Positions 34,401 to 47,047 are shown, numbered from the stretch's first letter. The stretch is 64,000 nucleotides of DNA from Heterobilharzia americana (GCA_944470555.2 OX104127.1:138464786-138528785), one strand, 5' to 3'. Program-made: numbers and translations. Notes: generated by a model from the letters alone, not told the origin.

Positions 34401-36417
34401 TTAATTAAACGGTCCCTTTTCTGTTTTCATTTTTTCCTTCGCTGTGTTTTCCTAGTGGCTGCTTCATTGTTTCGCGCAGCCCACCTCCTGGTGGAAATTT
34501 GCACGAAGTTTCAACCAAAAATAAGTGAGAACCAATCAGTCCTTGATGGCGGAAAATAAACTCGATGTGGAAGGCTGGGTTTGCATCAACTAAAGAGTTG
34601 AAATAGAGGTATGTAACGGTCTCTAGCGGTTGTTATTCTTCTGTGTCCGATAACATTCACTCTTCCTCAAGAATGGCATTGAAAGCACACTTTCTTTATG
34701 CCGTCAAAGGCAAAGTGGATGTTCAAAGTTTACTGGTTATTGGATAGCTACCAATAGTTCTGCCCACATTCAGCACCCAAAATCTTTTTACGAGCTAATG
34801 TAGGGCACCCGATTTCCTTGCGCTTGCTTCTAGATCTTTCGGAACTGCCCCAGGTGTTTGGGAGGAATTTTTTGGTGGCGTTGCTCACCATGGTGAGTTA
34901 TTTTACTTCCGCTGTCGTGAAACAAAAGCTGGACGCCTTGGTATATTTCTCACTTTTTTCCCTATCAGCCCTCCGAAATATGCTTGGGGGATAGGTAATA
35001 AGATAAAACTCACTGAGGCATCATTTTTAGGTGCCTGATGAGTGTCAGTGCATCCCATGTAGCCTCGATGCTTCACCAATTTTGTGGAGGATTCCGAGCT
35101 GAAACCAAAAGGTGACTCATAAATAAGCCATAAGTCGCCTTCTCTCCCCAAGGTGGATGATCCAAAACTCTGAGGAACACCTAAAGGTTGACATCCTTTA
35201 CGGGGTTTACTACTGCGGTGCATGCTTGCCCCGCTACGGTGCATTAGATCAAATCACCAAATCATGTTCCCTGTTTATTATTCTTTACAACAGAATTCGA
35301 GAATAAAGCCAATCATTTTACACGCGCCGTTGTGTTGATCCTACCTTCTCGATCATAGTTTCATTCAGTCCGCCGTAAAGGAGTACTATCTGTATAAGAG
35401 TTTCTCCACACTGTGACCGAGTTAGCTCTAATGTGAAGTCACACATGAAGAATGCGAACTGCCCTTAACGGTATCGATGTCGGCAGTATTGGACTTCTTC
35501 ACGGGAGCCCAAAGTTGCAACGTCACACTTTCGGATGATTAGTAGTTTACGCGTACCAAAATTTTTACTGAAAGATGCTCAGGTCTTCTTCCTTATCAGG
35601 CCTAACCACTAAGACCCCTAACGTAGGTTTGAACAGCGGATGGCATCACTTCATAACGGCACGTCTTACAGTTTATCCATAAAACTCATGAATATATTCA
35701 GTGTACCCCTTTGCCTTCTCTGGTTAGATACTTTTAACGATGACTGAAGTTCATAAGTTTACTAGCTTCCCTCACAGCTGGTAATGAGCATCGTGAAGCA
35801 AACCACAAGGCTGTTATATGAGACTGTAAACAACGGCGATCAAAACAGGGCTTTAGAAAAAGTCCTCTATAAGTAAGCGAGGTACTGATGATAACCAAAT
35901 TAAGCAAGCCTTCCGCCTCACAGTTCACATGTGACACTAGTGAAGCTATCTGAAAAAATAACCGGTCTTTCACTCTGTCCAAGACTGCAGACAAACAGGA
36001 CTATTCCTCTTAAATGACTTCTCATTTTATGACGGTCCCAACGAACTTCAGTCATAAGATACTGTTAAAAAGTTCGTCTCATTTGTGGATGCCAGGTAGT
36101 GACTTCAGTTAGTTATCAGCTGTTTATACAGTAAGTTCAACCAACTCTCCGCGGGGCTGTTTTACAGACGAACACAGTGACACAAATGAGAAGATGCATC
36201 CACAATATTATTAGTAAATACCTCACGTTTGGACCCACAGGCAGTACTAGCATCTACGCTGTTGCCCGCAACTGGCTTCCGGAGGTTTCATCGAAAGCAT
36301 CGTGTCAAATAAAGTGAATATCTGTAGTGGAGAATGGGTTTCCTACAAGATCAATGACTCGACAAGAAAGAAATTCAGTGCGTAGATGTAGTAAGTAAGC
36401 CAACAACAGTTACCGGT
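34401..36417. other. No gene recognised
   Basis: Degenerate, probably transposon-derived sequence. The phrase CTCGATGTGGAAGG occurs at both about 33842 and 34561, suggesting local duplication of a LINE piece. Confidence 0.35.
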
Positions 36418-37018
36418 ATGACAACTAAGAACAAAGTTGACAAAAGCGGAAAGAAGATGAACGGTAAACTATTCGAGCCATCACAGTTGACAGATGAAGT
36501 TAGAAGACTAAGGGGTTGTGAACATTTCAGAAGGTCATATGCCTGCCAAGGAGCAAGATTTGCTTCAAAAAAGACCGAGGCACAACAGCAGAAATATAGA
36601 CAACCAGACCTCCGCAATTCGCTGGAAGTTACACCGAACACCTCAGGACTAAACACTGAACAACAATAGGTAGTAAGCCGAATCAATAGCACCTTTATCA
36701 CAAATCAAAGGAAATGAAAAGCCACCAAACATAAAAGGAAGAAATACCCTGAAGTCTTTAGTGACTGAAAAGGCAATTGTAATAATCCCACTAGACAAAG
36801 AAAGGAAAACTGTCATCACGACTGGCACAAGATACGTAAATAGGGCATTCCACAAAGAACAAAGGTTTCAAAAACTGAGACGCCTTTCAATCTATATAAC
36901 AAACCATGTTGGAATCCTGAGCGACATAGCGCAACACCCTTGGTTTCAATGCATAAAGGTTATTACCAACACATATTCGACTGGGAGAGTGTGGAAAGTT
37001 TTAAAAAGGCAGCCATAG
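36418..37018 (+). pseudogene. Possible Penelope-like RT N-terminal fragment
   Basis: A frame at about 36690-37018 contains TEKAIVIIPLDKERKTVITT followed, after about 20 residues, by a QKL block. This recalls the conserved IVILPADKGRATVV..Y motif near the start of Penelope-like RTs. The upstream frame (36418-36669) is basic and has no recognised motif. A stop separates them. The call rests on one motif and could be wrong. Confidence 0.35.
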
Positions 37019-39045
37019 AAGGTGCAAGAGAATTTCTAAAAGCATAACGTTCAAACGAAGGGTAAGTCAGGACACTGGAATATAGACCCCATCTTTAGTC
37101 TGCTTAAGGATAAATACGGCTTTCCATCAGCCAAGGGCGAATCAGTCAAAACAAGTCGATAATGGAGCTCAGTGTGACCGTATAAAACACCAGAAGACCA
37201 CTCTAACAGAGATTCCCTACCGGCCTGATCGGATGAAATTCAGGGTCAGACTGGTGGAGATGCGACGTAAACCTCCTCACAACATTACAAATAAACATCA
37301 CTGGACCTCATCAAGGGCACTATGTGAACATTCACGTATTCGGCTTTTTCATTCCCTTATGAAGTTAGTCCTGAAGATGTCATCACGTCTTGTGGTTAAC
37401 CGCGTAGGACCAAATGCCAAAACTCGGAAGGCACGGAGCCATCATCATCTCGACCAGCAAATCTCCGTGGTATACCAAACTGTCCACGAACTATGCAGTA
37501 TTGAAAATCTGAATACTTACTCTGTTGATTGCTCAAATATATCCTGGTCTGAGAACTTTGTGGGGATCTTTAGACACTAACACAACCCATGTGGCTTTCA
37601 TGTTGCTTTTACTTTCAAGGCTAACAAAATTCTTATGCAGTCACCTTGGCGATGCTTCCTTAGTGTGGCAGTCTATGTACCTTAAAAAGTCACCGTATAC
37701 AAAGTGGCCTTTTAAAGGTCTTTCTAGCCGCCTATATTTATCAAAATTCCGTTGCACATAACGATATGTCAGGGAGTAGTGCGGCAGAAGATCTGTCAGC
37801 AGCGTTATCCCGAACAAGAAAAATATGACTCCATTATTAGCGAAAGCAACTCTAATGCTGTTGAAATTCTGGCACAGTCGATGAAGATAGTCCCCTACCT
37901 TGAAAACACTCACCGAGGAAGAGGAGTCACAACGTGCTGAATAACTCAGTGCCTCATGAGTGTTCTAACGATCTGCACGCAATCCACCTCAAATAGAGAA
38001 CACAACGAGTTTTTTGGATCAGCTTCCACTTGCCTCACTCCCTTTACACGAAGAAACCAGAGTTAATACATTTTCCTCAGCTGACAATTCATATTGTATT
38101 GGAACACTTATCTGGTACTGACTCTGAAAATCAACCAGAGACGCGGTATCGTTTTTCCAACCTGGTGTCTACCCATATTACCTTAGCCCCGAAAAACACC
38201 AGCTCGTAACTCTTGGTTTGTTACCACCAAAATCTGTTGCATAAGCCGCATTTCAGAAGAGATTTCGCACCTTACAGACAACTTAGTTTTGGTAGTGATC
38301 AATAATGGGTCAAGGAAGTAGCTATGCGATATAGGCTTGGCAGCCACATACCTATCTAATGCCATGGGGCCTAGAAACCCACGAACGTACAGATGCCGCA
38401 TTCGTCACCGACCGGGTACACTAAGATCTTTGAATTTGCATCTGCAGACCACACTAATAAGACAATGTTGAGAACAAAGACCAATACTAGTGATGTATTC
38501 ACATCGATGCAGAATGATCGTTAGAGACTTAGGCTGTCGCCACCTATCATGAATCAACCAGCGTTCATCTCTGGGCATCGTTAACATCAGAAAGATGATC
38601 TGTCGAAAGGTATTTGCAGGAGTGGTAAACAAATTGCTATTGCACAAACCGGCACACCTGTCCCCCTAAAAAGTGGTGTTTGCAGAGTTGTACAAAGAGT
38701 TCAGCCTGTCAAATGGAGAGAGATCAGAGGGAAATCCTGAGTGTTTCCAAGGCAACCAATGGTTTGTTTATCCGCCCGGTGGATATGTGGTCAGTCCTGA
38801 CTGAGATATCAAGATCAGAGCTTTTCCATTACCAGCAACAATGTAAAGATAGAAGGGAGTATCACGACAAAATGTGTCACAAAATGTGGCCGTGGCCCTC
38901 TGCGAAATCAGTTTAGGAGGACCTGGGAAGTCGTTTTTGCGTTGCCATACAGAGAACTAAATCAGAAACGCCAAACAACCGATCTGAAGGAGAAAAGGAA
39001 CCTAAGTCCCGACAGCCATCTGTTAGTTAGTGTGAAGCGTGAACC
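37019..39045. other. No gene recognised
   Basis: Several short open frames without motifs. A plus-strand HYQQQCKDRREYHDK stretch near 38830-38870 faintly recalls the end of a gypsy integrase, but alone it is too weak to call. Confidence 0.3.
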
Positions 39046-41321
39046 CGAACGTAACGAAAATCGGAAGAAGTGGAGGTAGCTTCAGTGCAATCGTTACCAC
39101 GCATTTGACGTCCTTTGTCTCCACTGTCCGTAGGGCTGCTGAAGGAAAAGCCAGGCACCATAACGAGTGAATTCACTGACAAAGGATATTTGACACGATC
39201 TGGTGGAGCTGGAGTCATGGTCAGCTGCAGACGGTTTAAGCCGTAACTCAAAGTCACGTTAAGTGGTGTATCTTTGCACACCAGAGGCGATGAAAACCAA
39301 CTGCACTCTTAAAAAGTGTACAGTCAACAAGGTACCCAGAGAGAAGGATCTGGAACCAAACTTTTCCGACACACTCTATACTACTGACATTTATGAGGGA
39401 ATGGCAGCGAAGGTGAACGCCATCACGAACTTTCTAAGAATGTAGCTTGGATAGTCAACCCCAGGATTATTCCCTATGGTATTTAAAACTAATGATAAAC
39501 CGCACCCAAGGGTATCCAACACGATAGCCCCCACTCCACTGCTAAGTAGAGAAGCGAATACCCCCGAGAAGGTACAGAGAAGAGCGATGAGGTCGGCCGC
39601 GGACTAGCAGGCCAAAAGCATGCACAACGCCTCAGACAACTCAGCTTGTTCACATTAAACTACGCAGGGAAACGAGGTGACCTGATAACAGCGTACAAGA
39701 TCATTCATTAAGTGGATCACTCAAATAGGCCAACGTTGTCGGTACAGAACCAACAGACTCGTAGGTAGGTAGGCCTATATACACTTTCTAGTGAAGGTTA
39801 GCTGGATCAATGCGAAAAACTCAGTGCTGTAGCACGAAGTTGCGACACGTATTTGTACTTTTAGACAAGAAAGGCGTAGTAGGTGTTTTGATGTTGAACT
39901 GGGAATGTCGTAAGACCTCTCTTAGGCGTTAGTTTACATTCATATAGGTTTAACTACATGGGATGCCATTCATATTCATGTGTCAGACTTGTAAGCAATG
40001 AGCTTCTAGTTTCATGCATCATGGGCATTATTGAATTAGCACTTAATCTAGATAGGTGCCAAGCCATGTTTCTCCGCGCCCCAGACTCTCAGAAGGTACC
40101 CTATTCTCTCTGTGGGACACAACTTTCCCACACCACCGCGGAGAGAGACCTAGGACTAATACTGACTGATAAGCCAGACGCTAGCTCTAATTATCCAGGA
40201 GACGTCTCTAGAGCCTACGCTGCACGGCACTTCACGCGCAGACAGCTAGGTGCCCTGACCCCGGAGTTCTTTTTGAAGCTTTACAAGACCCGTGACGATC
40301 CTCGTGGTAACCCAAGGAGAATCGTCCACCAAAGAGCGGAACCCGTGTGCGATTACACTTCTTCTCTCTGCGGGTTTGCGGCCACTGAAGCGCATTGCCT
40401 GCCGAGATTGCTACTGCTTCATCTGTTGATGGCTTCAAGAAGTTGGACAGTTACGCGGTGACGCATGGTTTGCGCTCATCCAGTTGGGACGTGGAAAAGG
40501 CTGACACGACATACTAACTCGGTACGACCGACCGTTACTTAACACTTTGTAAAACCATTAGCACCGGGTGTAGCGGCCAGAATCCAATAATCTTGGCCTG
40601 AACGCGGGAAATAGCTAGGCGGTGCCAACTGACGTGAATCTGACTAGTTCCTGCGTTCTACTGTATAGCTTCCTAACTTCCGCGAGTGACGCACAGTCAA
40701 AGGTTGGATCGAAATATCAAAACACGGTTTGTAGTAATTCAATAGTAGATTCGTAACAAAATCTGTGGTACTATCAAAGCAACAATAAGTTATGTCAAAT
40801 TACAAAAATACCTCAACAGTGCCGTTGGGTAACTATACAGTCCAAAACGTTCTCGGGTACAAATACGTACTACACGGTAAAAACTGGTTAAAAAATACAA
40901 CTGTTAAATACCTGTCGGTCAATAGGAATATTCCCGGCAAAAGGGATCAAAACTCTGCCTACAGGAATCAAATCAACAAACAAACGTTCCCAGTAGACAG
41001 TCAAAAGACAAACAGTCAAATCACTGCACAACCGTAAGTTGAACCAAAACAAAATGTCGTGCGCAGTAAAACAACATCACCTTATCAACAGTCCAGCGTC
41101 ACATAATAGGAAAGTGAAACACTCATAATAAGTCTCAAACATACAAAGGCAAATACCGAGTGTAAAGTCAAATAAGACAGTTAAACAAGCAAATAACATT
41201 ACACCGGCGAGGGTCAAAGGTACACCATCCATAACGAGGGTAAAAATGTTAAAATAAATGTCAATACAATCAAATAAGGGTGATCGGGAGGGATTTTCAG
41301 ATCATTTTTCCTTTACACCGG
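39046..41321 (-). repeat. Long direct repeat, left copy (BEL/Pao element)
   Basis: About 2.27 kb nearly identical to 44776-47047, differing by a few small indels (for example TTGG present near 40706 and missing in the right copy). In the minus orientation of the element it begins CCGGTGTAAAGG and ends CGTTACGTTCG. It includes the first ~79 codons of the pol frame, after which this copy runs into unrelated sequence. It is either an unusually long LTR or part of a tandemly duplicated element. GAAC lies directly outside both outer ends (39041-39044 and 47048-47051), a possible target-site duplication. Confidence 0.85.
39555..40461 (+). pseudogene. Rearranged CR1 LINE pieces inside the left repeat
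   Basis: The first piece (39555-39760) reads RLRQLSLFTLNYAGKRGDL and ITAYKIIH. The second (39958-40461) reads LNLDRCQAMFLRAPDSQK, AERDLGLILTDKPD, RRQLGALTPEFFLKLYKT, then jumps to NPRRIVHQRAEP. In an ordinary CR1 element the second piece precedes the first, so the order is permuted and the middle is deleted. An identical copy is at 45285-46191. Confidence 0.7.
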
Positions 41322-41399
41322 CCACCAAAATCCCTCCAGACACGCAAAACACCTCTGTGTATTCAGCCGTGGCTCTATCTACCTAGCTGTCTGCATACT

Positions 41400-44300
41400 C
41401 TATCTTTCTTCTACTCCCTCAAGAAGACAAAGCTTTCTTATATCTCTTCTCACGGTACCTTCCTTCATACGCACCATCACAGTTCTTACTAAATCGTCTT
41501 CGTCCTTCTCGCATGTTTCGATCACTCCCAAAGGCCAGGAACCACGTGGTGTTTTTTCAGAGGCCACAATCACCACATCTCCCTCCTTGAAATTTCTTTT
41601 CCTTCCCAACCACTTCTGACGAGTTTGCAAGCATGGTAGATACTCTTTCATCCATCGGCGCCAAAATACGTCAGCTAAGTAATTAACTTGTTTCCAACGT
41701 CTGACGTAATTATCGGCAATAGTGCCCTCCACGACTATTCCTCCACTATCTCTCAATAACAATAAGCTATTGGGAGTGAGAGCTAACTCGTCTTTTGGGT
41801 CGGTCGTCATGGGAACAATAGGACGATTGTTCAAAATTCTTTCTATTTCCACGAAGTAGGTGGCTAATGTATCATCATGCAGAGTCTGCTCTTTGGATAT
41901 GACCATCAATAACCTGCGTACAGAACGTATCATCCTTTCCCATATCCCACCTCGATGACTCGCTTGCGGGGGGTTGAAACTCCATCGTATCCCCTTTGAC
42001 ACCATGGCATCATTGATTCGTCGTCTATCCCACACACTCACCAGTTGTCTTAGTTCCGAAATCGCTCCAACAAAGTTGGAACCATTATCACTGTATATCT
42101 CTGCAGGTGTTCCTCTTCTTCCTATGAACCTCATTACAGCCATTATAAAGGCGTCGGTGCCTAGGTTGAAAGCTACCTCTAAATGTATGGCTCGCGTCTG
42201 GAGACAAGTAAACACACACCCGTACCTCTTTTCCTCTCTCCTTCCCTGGCGAACCATGAGTGGTCCAAAATAATCAATTCCCACTGATGAGAAGCAAAAC
42301 CATCCTTTCTGCACGCGACAGACCGGTAAAGGGGCCATCATCTGCTGACCCAGTGCAGCTTTCAATCGTCGGCACTCTATGCACTTTCTTATCACCCGTT
42401 TGACCGCACTGATCCCCTTAATTATCCAATAGTTTCTTCGTAGAGTGGCCAGGACTTGCGAAGTACCAGTATGTCCTTCTATAATATGATAATGCCTTAT
42501 GATCAGCTCAGTCACGAAGTGATGTCTGGGGAGGATAACCGGATGCTTAAAAGTAAGTGGGTAGTCGGAATAGTTCAACCTCCCACCGACGCAGACCAAT
42601 CCATCCACAAGTATAGGTGACAACCTTTGCAATTCACCTTCTTCAGTCTCACAACTACCCTTTTCTCGGAGTTCCTTTATTAATTCTCCATATACCTCCT
42701 GTTGTACCATACATAATACTTTATGTCTAGCAGCTTCCAGTTCATCGGCTGTTAGATAGCCAACATTCAGTGACACACCTTGGCGACGCGAATACATAAC
42801 GGATATGTAGACCACATATCTCTTAAGCCATGCCACAGCTTTAATCAGCCTCACCCAGTCCGAATGATACGCCAAAATCGGATCAGCAGTGAGCTCAGTA
42901 ACGTTTGTGTTTGTTCGGACCGACCTCTTCAATTCGACATTTTTCGGTGGTTCCTTCCAGCAGAGGTCTGTGGTACTTGAAAACTGTCGGGTTCCCAGAA
43001 AAGAGGGGCCCTGAATCCAAGACGCTAATTCATACTTTTTTCGTATGCCTCTTGATGTCCAATCTGCGGGATTCTCTTCAGATTTAACGTACCCCCACTG
43101 ATTTGGGGATGAATACTGGTGAATAATGGCTAGACGGTTGGCCACAAACGTACTATACCGACTCTCTGTATTTCTAATATAGTACAAAACAATCATAGAA
43201 TCTGTCCAAAAATAAGTCTTGTCAAAGCTATTTGGGAGGTTCTTCCTCAAAATTTCACTCATTCGTACACTCAATACTGCCGCAGCTAACTCTAATCTCG
43301 GCACTGTCACCGTTTTCAGAGGGGCAACCCGGGATTTGCTATAAAGCAGTATGCTGTAGGGTGGCGTGTTTTTTGGAACGTTCCACGAATAAGCCACCGC
43401 TCCATAACCAGATTCAGAGGCATCGCAAAATAAGTGCAACTCAATCTTACTCATCTCACTCTTATCCTCCTTCTTGATACTTCTGGGTACGGAGATTTGC
43501 CCAAGATTCTTCATGAACCTCATCCAATCCATCCATAGGGATAGGTCATTGGAACTCAGGGGTGTATCCCAACCAGCATGAGATTTGCAAAGATTCTGCA
43601 ATAGCTGCTTGGCCGGAAGACAAACTGGGGCGATGAGGCCTAGTGGGTCAAAAAGAGCTGAGACGGTGGATAGTAGTCCTCTCTTCGTGAAGGGTTTTTC
43701 GACGGGTTCAAATCGGAACTTAAAAACATCATGCATGGTGTCCCATTCCAAACCTAGGGCCCTGTGGATTGAGCCTTGACTAACACGTAAGTCGACTGAG
43801 TTCTCTGTGTGGCTCAGACCAGGAAGAACTACTCTCACTGCCTCTGAATTAGTCACCCACTTCTTCAATTTAAAGCCACCACGTAACAACAACTCAGTGG
43901 ACTGTTTTACGAACGTTTTTGCCTCACCTGGGCTTGCAAAGGACACTAGGCAATCATCAACATAAAAGTTATGCTTCACTGCTTCCACCACATAACTATC
44001 ATAATCGTTGGCATACGTCTCGGCAGTCTTGGCCATTGCAAAATACGCACAAAACGGTGAGGACACTGCACCGAATGGGTGTGACGTCATTTGATATTCA
44101 ATAGGTTCCTTCGAGAAATCACCCTGAGGCCACCATAGGAACCGCAGAGCACCTCGGTCAAACTCTGGGACTTTCACCTGCATAAACATTTCTTCCACAT
44201 CGGACGTCAGGGCAATCAGTTCTTTGCGAAAACGCAATAATATTCCAACCAAGTTCGCTGTCGTGTCTGGTCCCTGATACAGGAAGTCATTTAAAGAAGT

Positions 44301-45011
44301 TCCGGACAGTTTGGCAGCGCAGTCCAGCACAACTCTTACCTTCCCCGGTTTCTTGGGGTTAAATACGGCATGATGCGGCAAATACCATCGTGGGCGGTAG
44401 CTAGGATCAAGCTGGGGCTCAGGAGCTACTGCTGCATATCCCTTTCTGATGGTCTCTTCCATGGCGCTAGTGTAGCTTTCACGAAGGCTTTCCGAGGATA
44501 TTAGTCTGCGTTTCAAACTCTCCAAACGTCGCCTGGCTACTTCGCATCCACCGTATACTCTCTTGGACTCCATTTTCCAGGGCAAGGGGACAACGAAATG
44601 TCCATTATCCCAATAAGTACCTCGCTGCACTATGTTTACAGCGGCTAGGTCATCGACAGATAACGACTTATCTCCCGAGTACAAATCGCTGAACTCATAA
44701 TCGTAAATTTTCTTCCATTGATCGACTAATAGATCTGACCGAGACGTACAATTCACAACCCTCTCCCTGTGCTCACGAACGTAACGAAAATCGGAAGAAG
44801 TGGAGGTAGCTTCAGTGCAATCGTTACCACGCATTTGACGTCCTTTGTCTCCACTGTCCGTAGGGCTGCTGAAGGAAAAGCCAGGCACCATAACGAGTGA
44901 ATTCACTGACAAAGGATATTTGACACGATCTGGTGGAGCTGGAGTCATGGTCAGCTGCAGACGGTTTAAGCCGTAACTCAAAGTCACGTTAAGTGGTGTA
45001 TCTTTGCACAC
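41400..45011 (-). CDS. BEL/Pao retrotransposon pol polyprotein, gag missing
   Basis: An open frame of 1203 codons. RT: first catalytic Asp near 271 (ALTSDVEEMF) and YVDD at 350-353. RNase H: D530 (FCDAS), E574 (PRLELAA), D604 (FWTDS) and D650 (NPADW). Integrase: zinc-binding H (RHYHIIEGHTG) and C877/C880 (CIEC), then D913, D975 (YSDNG) and E1025 (WERM). A typical BEL C-terminal region (WRRWMKEYLP) follows. All catalytic residues are present, so it is young. The frame opens at a GTG soon after a TAA at 45039-45041; the first internal Met is residue 22. No gag or protease was found upstream. It resembles schistosome Sinbad-type elements. Confidence 0.93.
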   Translation of the reverse strand: MCKDTPLNVTLSYGLNRLQLTMTPAPPDRVKYPLSVNSLVMVPGFSFSSPTDSGDKGRQMRGNDCTEATSTSSDFRYVREHRERVVNCTSRSDLLVDQWKKIYDYEFSDLYSGDKSLSVDDLAAVNIVQRGTYWDNGHFVVPLPWKMESKRVYGGCEVARRRLESLKRRLISSESLRESYTSAMEETIRKGYAAVAPEPQLDPSYRPRWYLPHHAVFNPKKPGKVRVVLDCAAKLSGTSLNDFLYQGPDTTANLVGILLRFRKELIALTSDVEEMFMQVKVPEFDRGALRFLWWPQGDFSKEPIEYQMTSHPFGAVSSPFCAYFAMAKTAETYANDYDSYVVEAVKHNFYVDDCLVSFASPGEAKTFVKQSTELLLRGGFKLKKWVTNSEAVRVVLPGLSHTENSVDLRVSQGSIHRALGLEWDTMHDVFKFRFEPVEKPFTKRGLLSTVSALFDPLGLIAPVCLPAKQLLQNLCKSHAGWDTPLSSNDLSLWMDWMRFMKNLGQISVPRSIKKEDKSEMSKIELHLFCDASESGYGAVAYSWNVPKNTPPYSILLYSKSRVAPLKTVTVPRLELAAAVLSVRMSEILRKNLPNSFDKTYFWTDSMIVLYYIRNTESRYSTFVANRLAIIHQYSSPNQWGYVKSEENPADWTSRGIRKKYELASWIQGPSFLGTRQFSSTTDLCWKEPPKNVELKRSVRTNTNVTELTADPILAYHSDWVRLIKAVAWLKRYVVYISVMYSRRQGVSLNVGYLTADELEAARHKVLCMVQQEVYGELIKELREKGSCETEEGELQRLSPILVDGLVCVGGRLNYSDYPLTFKHPVILPRHHFVTELIIRHYHIIEGHTGTSQVLATLRRNYWIIKGISAVKRVIRKCIECRRLKAALGQQMMAPLPVCRVQKGWFCFSSVGIDYFGPLMVRQGRREEKRYGCVFTCLQTRAIHLEVAFNLGTDAFIMAVMRFIGRRGTPAEIYSDNGSNFVGAISELRQLVSVWDRRRINDAMVSKGIRWSFNPPQASHRGGIWERMIRSVRRLLMVISKEQTLHDDTLATYFVEIERILNNRPIVPMTTDPKDELALTPNSLLLLRDSGGIVVEGTIADNYVRRWKQVNYLADVFWRRWMKEYLPCLQTRQKWLGRKRNFKEGDVVIVASEKTPRGSWPLGVIETCEKDEDDLVRTVMVRMKEGTVRRDIRKLCLLEGVEER

Positions 45012-47047
45012 CAGAGGCGATGAAAACCAACTGCACTCTTAAAAAGTGTACAGTCAACAAGGTACCCAGAGAGAAGGATCTGGAACCAAACTTTTCCGAC
45101 ACACTCTATACTACTGACATTTATGAGGGAATGGCAGCGAAGGTGAACGCCATCACGAACTTTCTAAGAATGTAGCTTGGATAGTCAACCCCAGGATTAT
45201 TCCCTATGGTATTTAAAACTAATGATAAACCGCACCCAAGGGTATCCAACACGATAGCCCCCACTCCACTGCTAAGTAGAGAAGCGAATACCCCCGAGAA
45301 GGTACAGAGAAGAGCGATGAGGTCGGCCGCGGACTAGCAGGCCAAAAGCATGCACAACGCCTCAGACAACTCAGCTTGTTCACATTAAACTACGCAGGGA
45401 AACGAGGTGACCTGATAACAGCGTACAAGATCATTCATTAAGTGGATCACTCAAATAGGCCAACGTTGTCGGTACAGAACCAACAGACTCGTAGGTAGGT
45501 AGGCCTATATACACTTTCTAGTGAAGGTTAGCTGGATCAATGCGAAAAACTCAGTGCTGTAGCACGAAGTTGCGACACGTATTTGTACTTTTAGACAAGA
45601 AAGGCGTAGTAGGTGTTTTGATGTTGAACTGGGAATGTCGTAAGACCTCTCTTAGGCGTTAGTTTACATTCATATAGGTTTAACTACATGGGATGCCATT
45701 CATATTCATGTGTCAGACTTGTAAGCAATGAGCTTCTAGTTTCATGCATCATGGGCATTATTGAATTAGCACTTAATCTAGATAGGTGCCAAGCCATGTT
45801 TCTCCGCGCCCCAGACTCTCAGAAGGTACCCTATTCTCTCTGTGGGACACAACTTTCCCACACCACCGCGGAGAGAGACCTAGGACTAATACTGACTGAT
45901 AAGCCAGACGCTAGCTCTAATTATCCAGGAGACGTCTCTAGAGCCTACGCTGCACGGCACTTCACGCGCAGACAGCTAGGTGCCCTGACCCCGGAGTTCT
46001 TTTTGAAGCTTTACAAGACCCGTGACGATCCTCGTGGTAACCCAAGGAGAATCGTCCACCAAAGAGCGGAACCCGTGTGCGATTACACTTCTTCTCTCTG
46101 CGGGTTTGCGGCCACTGAAGCGCATTGCCTGCCGAGATTGCTACTGCTTCATCTGTTGATGGCTTCAAGAAGTTGGACAGTTACGCGGTGACGCATGGTT
46201 TGCGCTCATCCAGTTGGGACGTGGAAAAGGCTGACACGACATACTAACTCGGTACGACCGACCGTTACTTAACACTTTGTAAAACCATTAGCACCGGGTG
46301 TAGCGGCCAGAATCCAATAATCTTGGCCTGAACGCGGGAAATAGCTAGGCGGTGCCAACTGACGTGAATCTGACTAGTTCCTGCGTTCTACTGTATAGCT
46401 TCCTAACTTCCGCGAGTGACGCACAGTCAAAGGGATCGAAATATCAAAACACGGTTTGTAGTAATTCAATAGTAGATTCGTAACAAAATCTGTGGTACTA
46501 TCAAAGCAACAATAAGTTATGTCAAATTACAAAAATACCTCAACAGTGCCGTTGGGTAACTATACAGTCCAAAACGTTCTCGGGTACAAATACGTACTAC
46601 ACGGTAAAAACTGGTTAAAAATACAACTGTTAAATACCTGTCGGTCAATAGGAATATTCCCGGCAAAAGGGATCAAAACTCTGCCTACAGGAATCAAATC
46701 AACAAACAAACGTTTCCAGTAGACAGTCAAAAGACAAACAGTCAAATCACTGCACAACCGTAAGTTGAACCAAAACAAAATGTCGTGCGCAGTAAAACAA
46801 CATCACCTTATCAACAGTCCAGCGTCACATAATAGGAAAGTGAAACACTCATAATAAGTCTCAAACATACAAAGGCAAATACCGAGTGTAAAGTCAAATA
46901 AGACAGTTAAACAAGCAAATAACATTACACCGGCGAGGGTCAAAGGTACACCATCCATAACGAGGGGAAAAATGTTAAAATAAATGTCAATACAATCAAA
47001 TAAGGGTGATCGGGAGGGATTTTCAGATCATTTTTCCTTTACACCGG
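44776..47047 (-). repeat. Long direct repeat, right copy (BEL/Pao element)
   Basis: Partner of 39046-41321. In element orientation it lies at the 5' side and contains the start of the pol frame. After the repeat ends at 44776 the pol frame continues in unique sequence. The CR1-derived frame inside it is identical to that of the left copy, so the duplication or insertion is recent. Confidence 0.85.
45285..46191 (+). pseudogene. Rearranged CR1 LINE pieces inside the right repeat
   Basis: The same permuted CR1 blocks as at 39555-40461, antisense to the BEL/Pao pol frame. The 167-codon frame at 45688-46191 is unchanged between the two copies. Confidence 0.7.

Noticed and set aside
41400..45011. 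Retroviral provirus with envelope
   Set aside because: Domain order and motifs are BEL/Pao, and no envelope-like frame with signal peptide and membrane segment is present.
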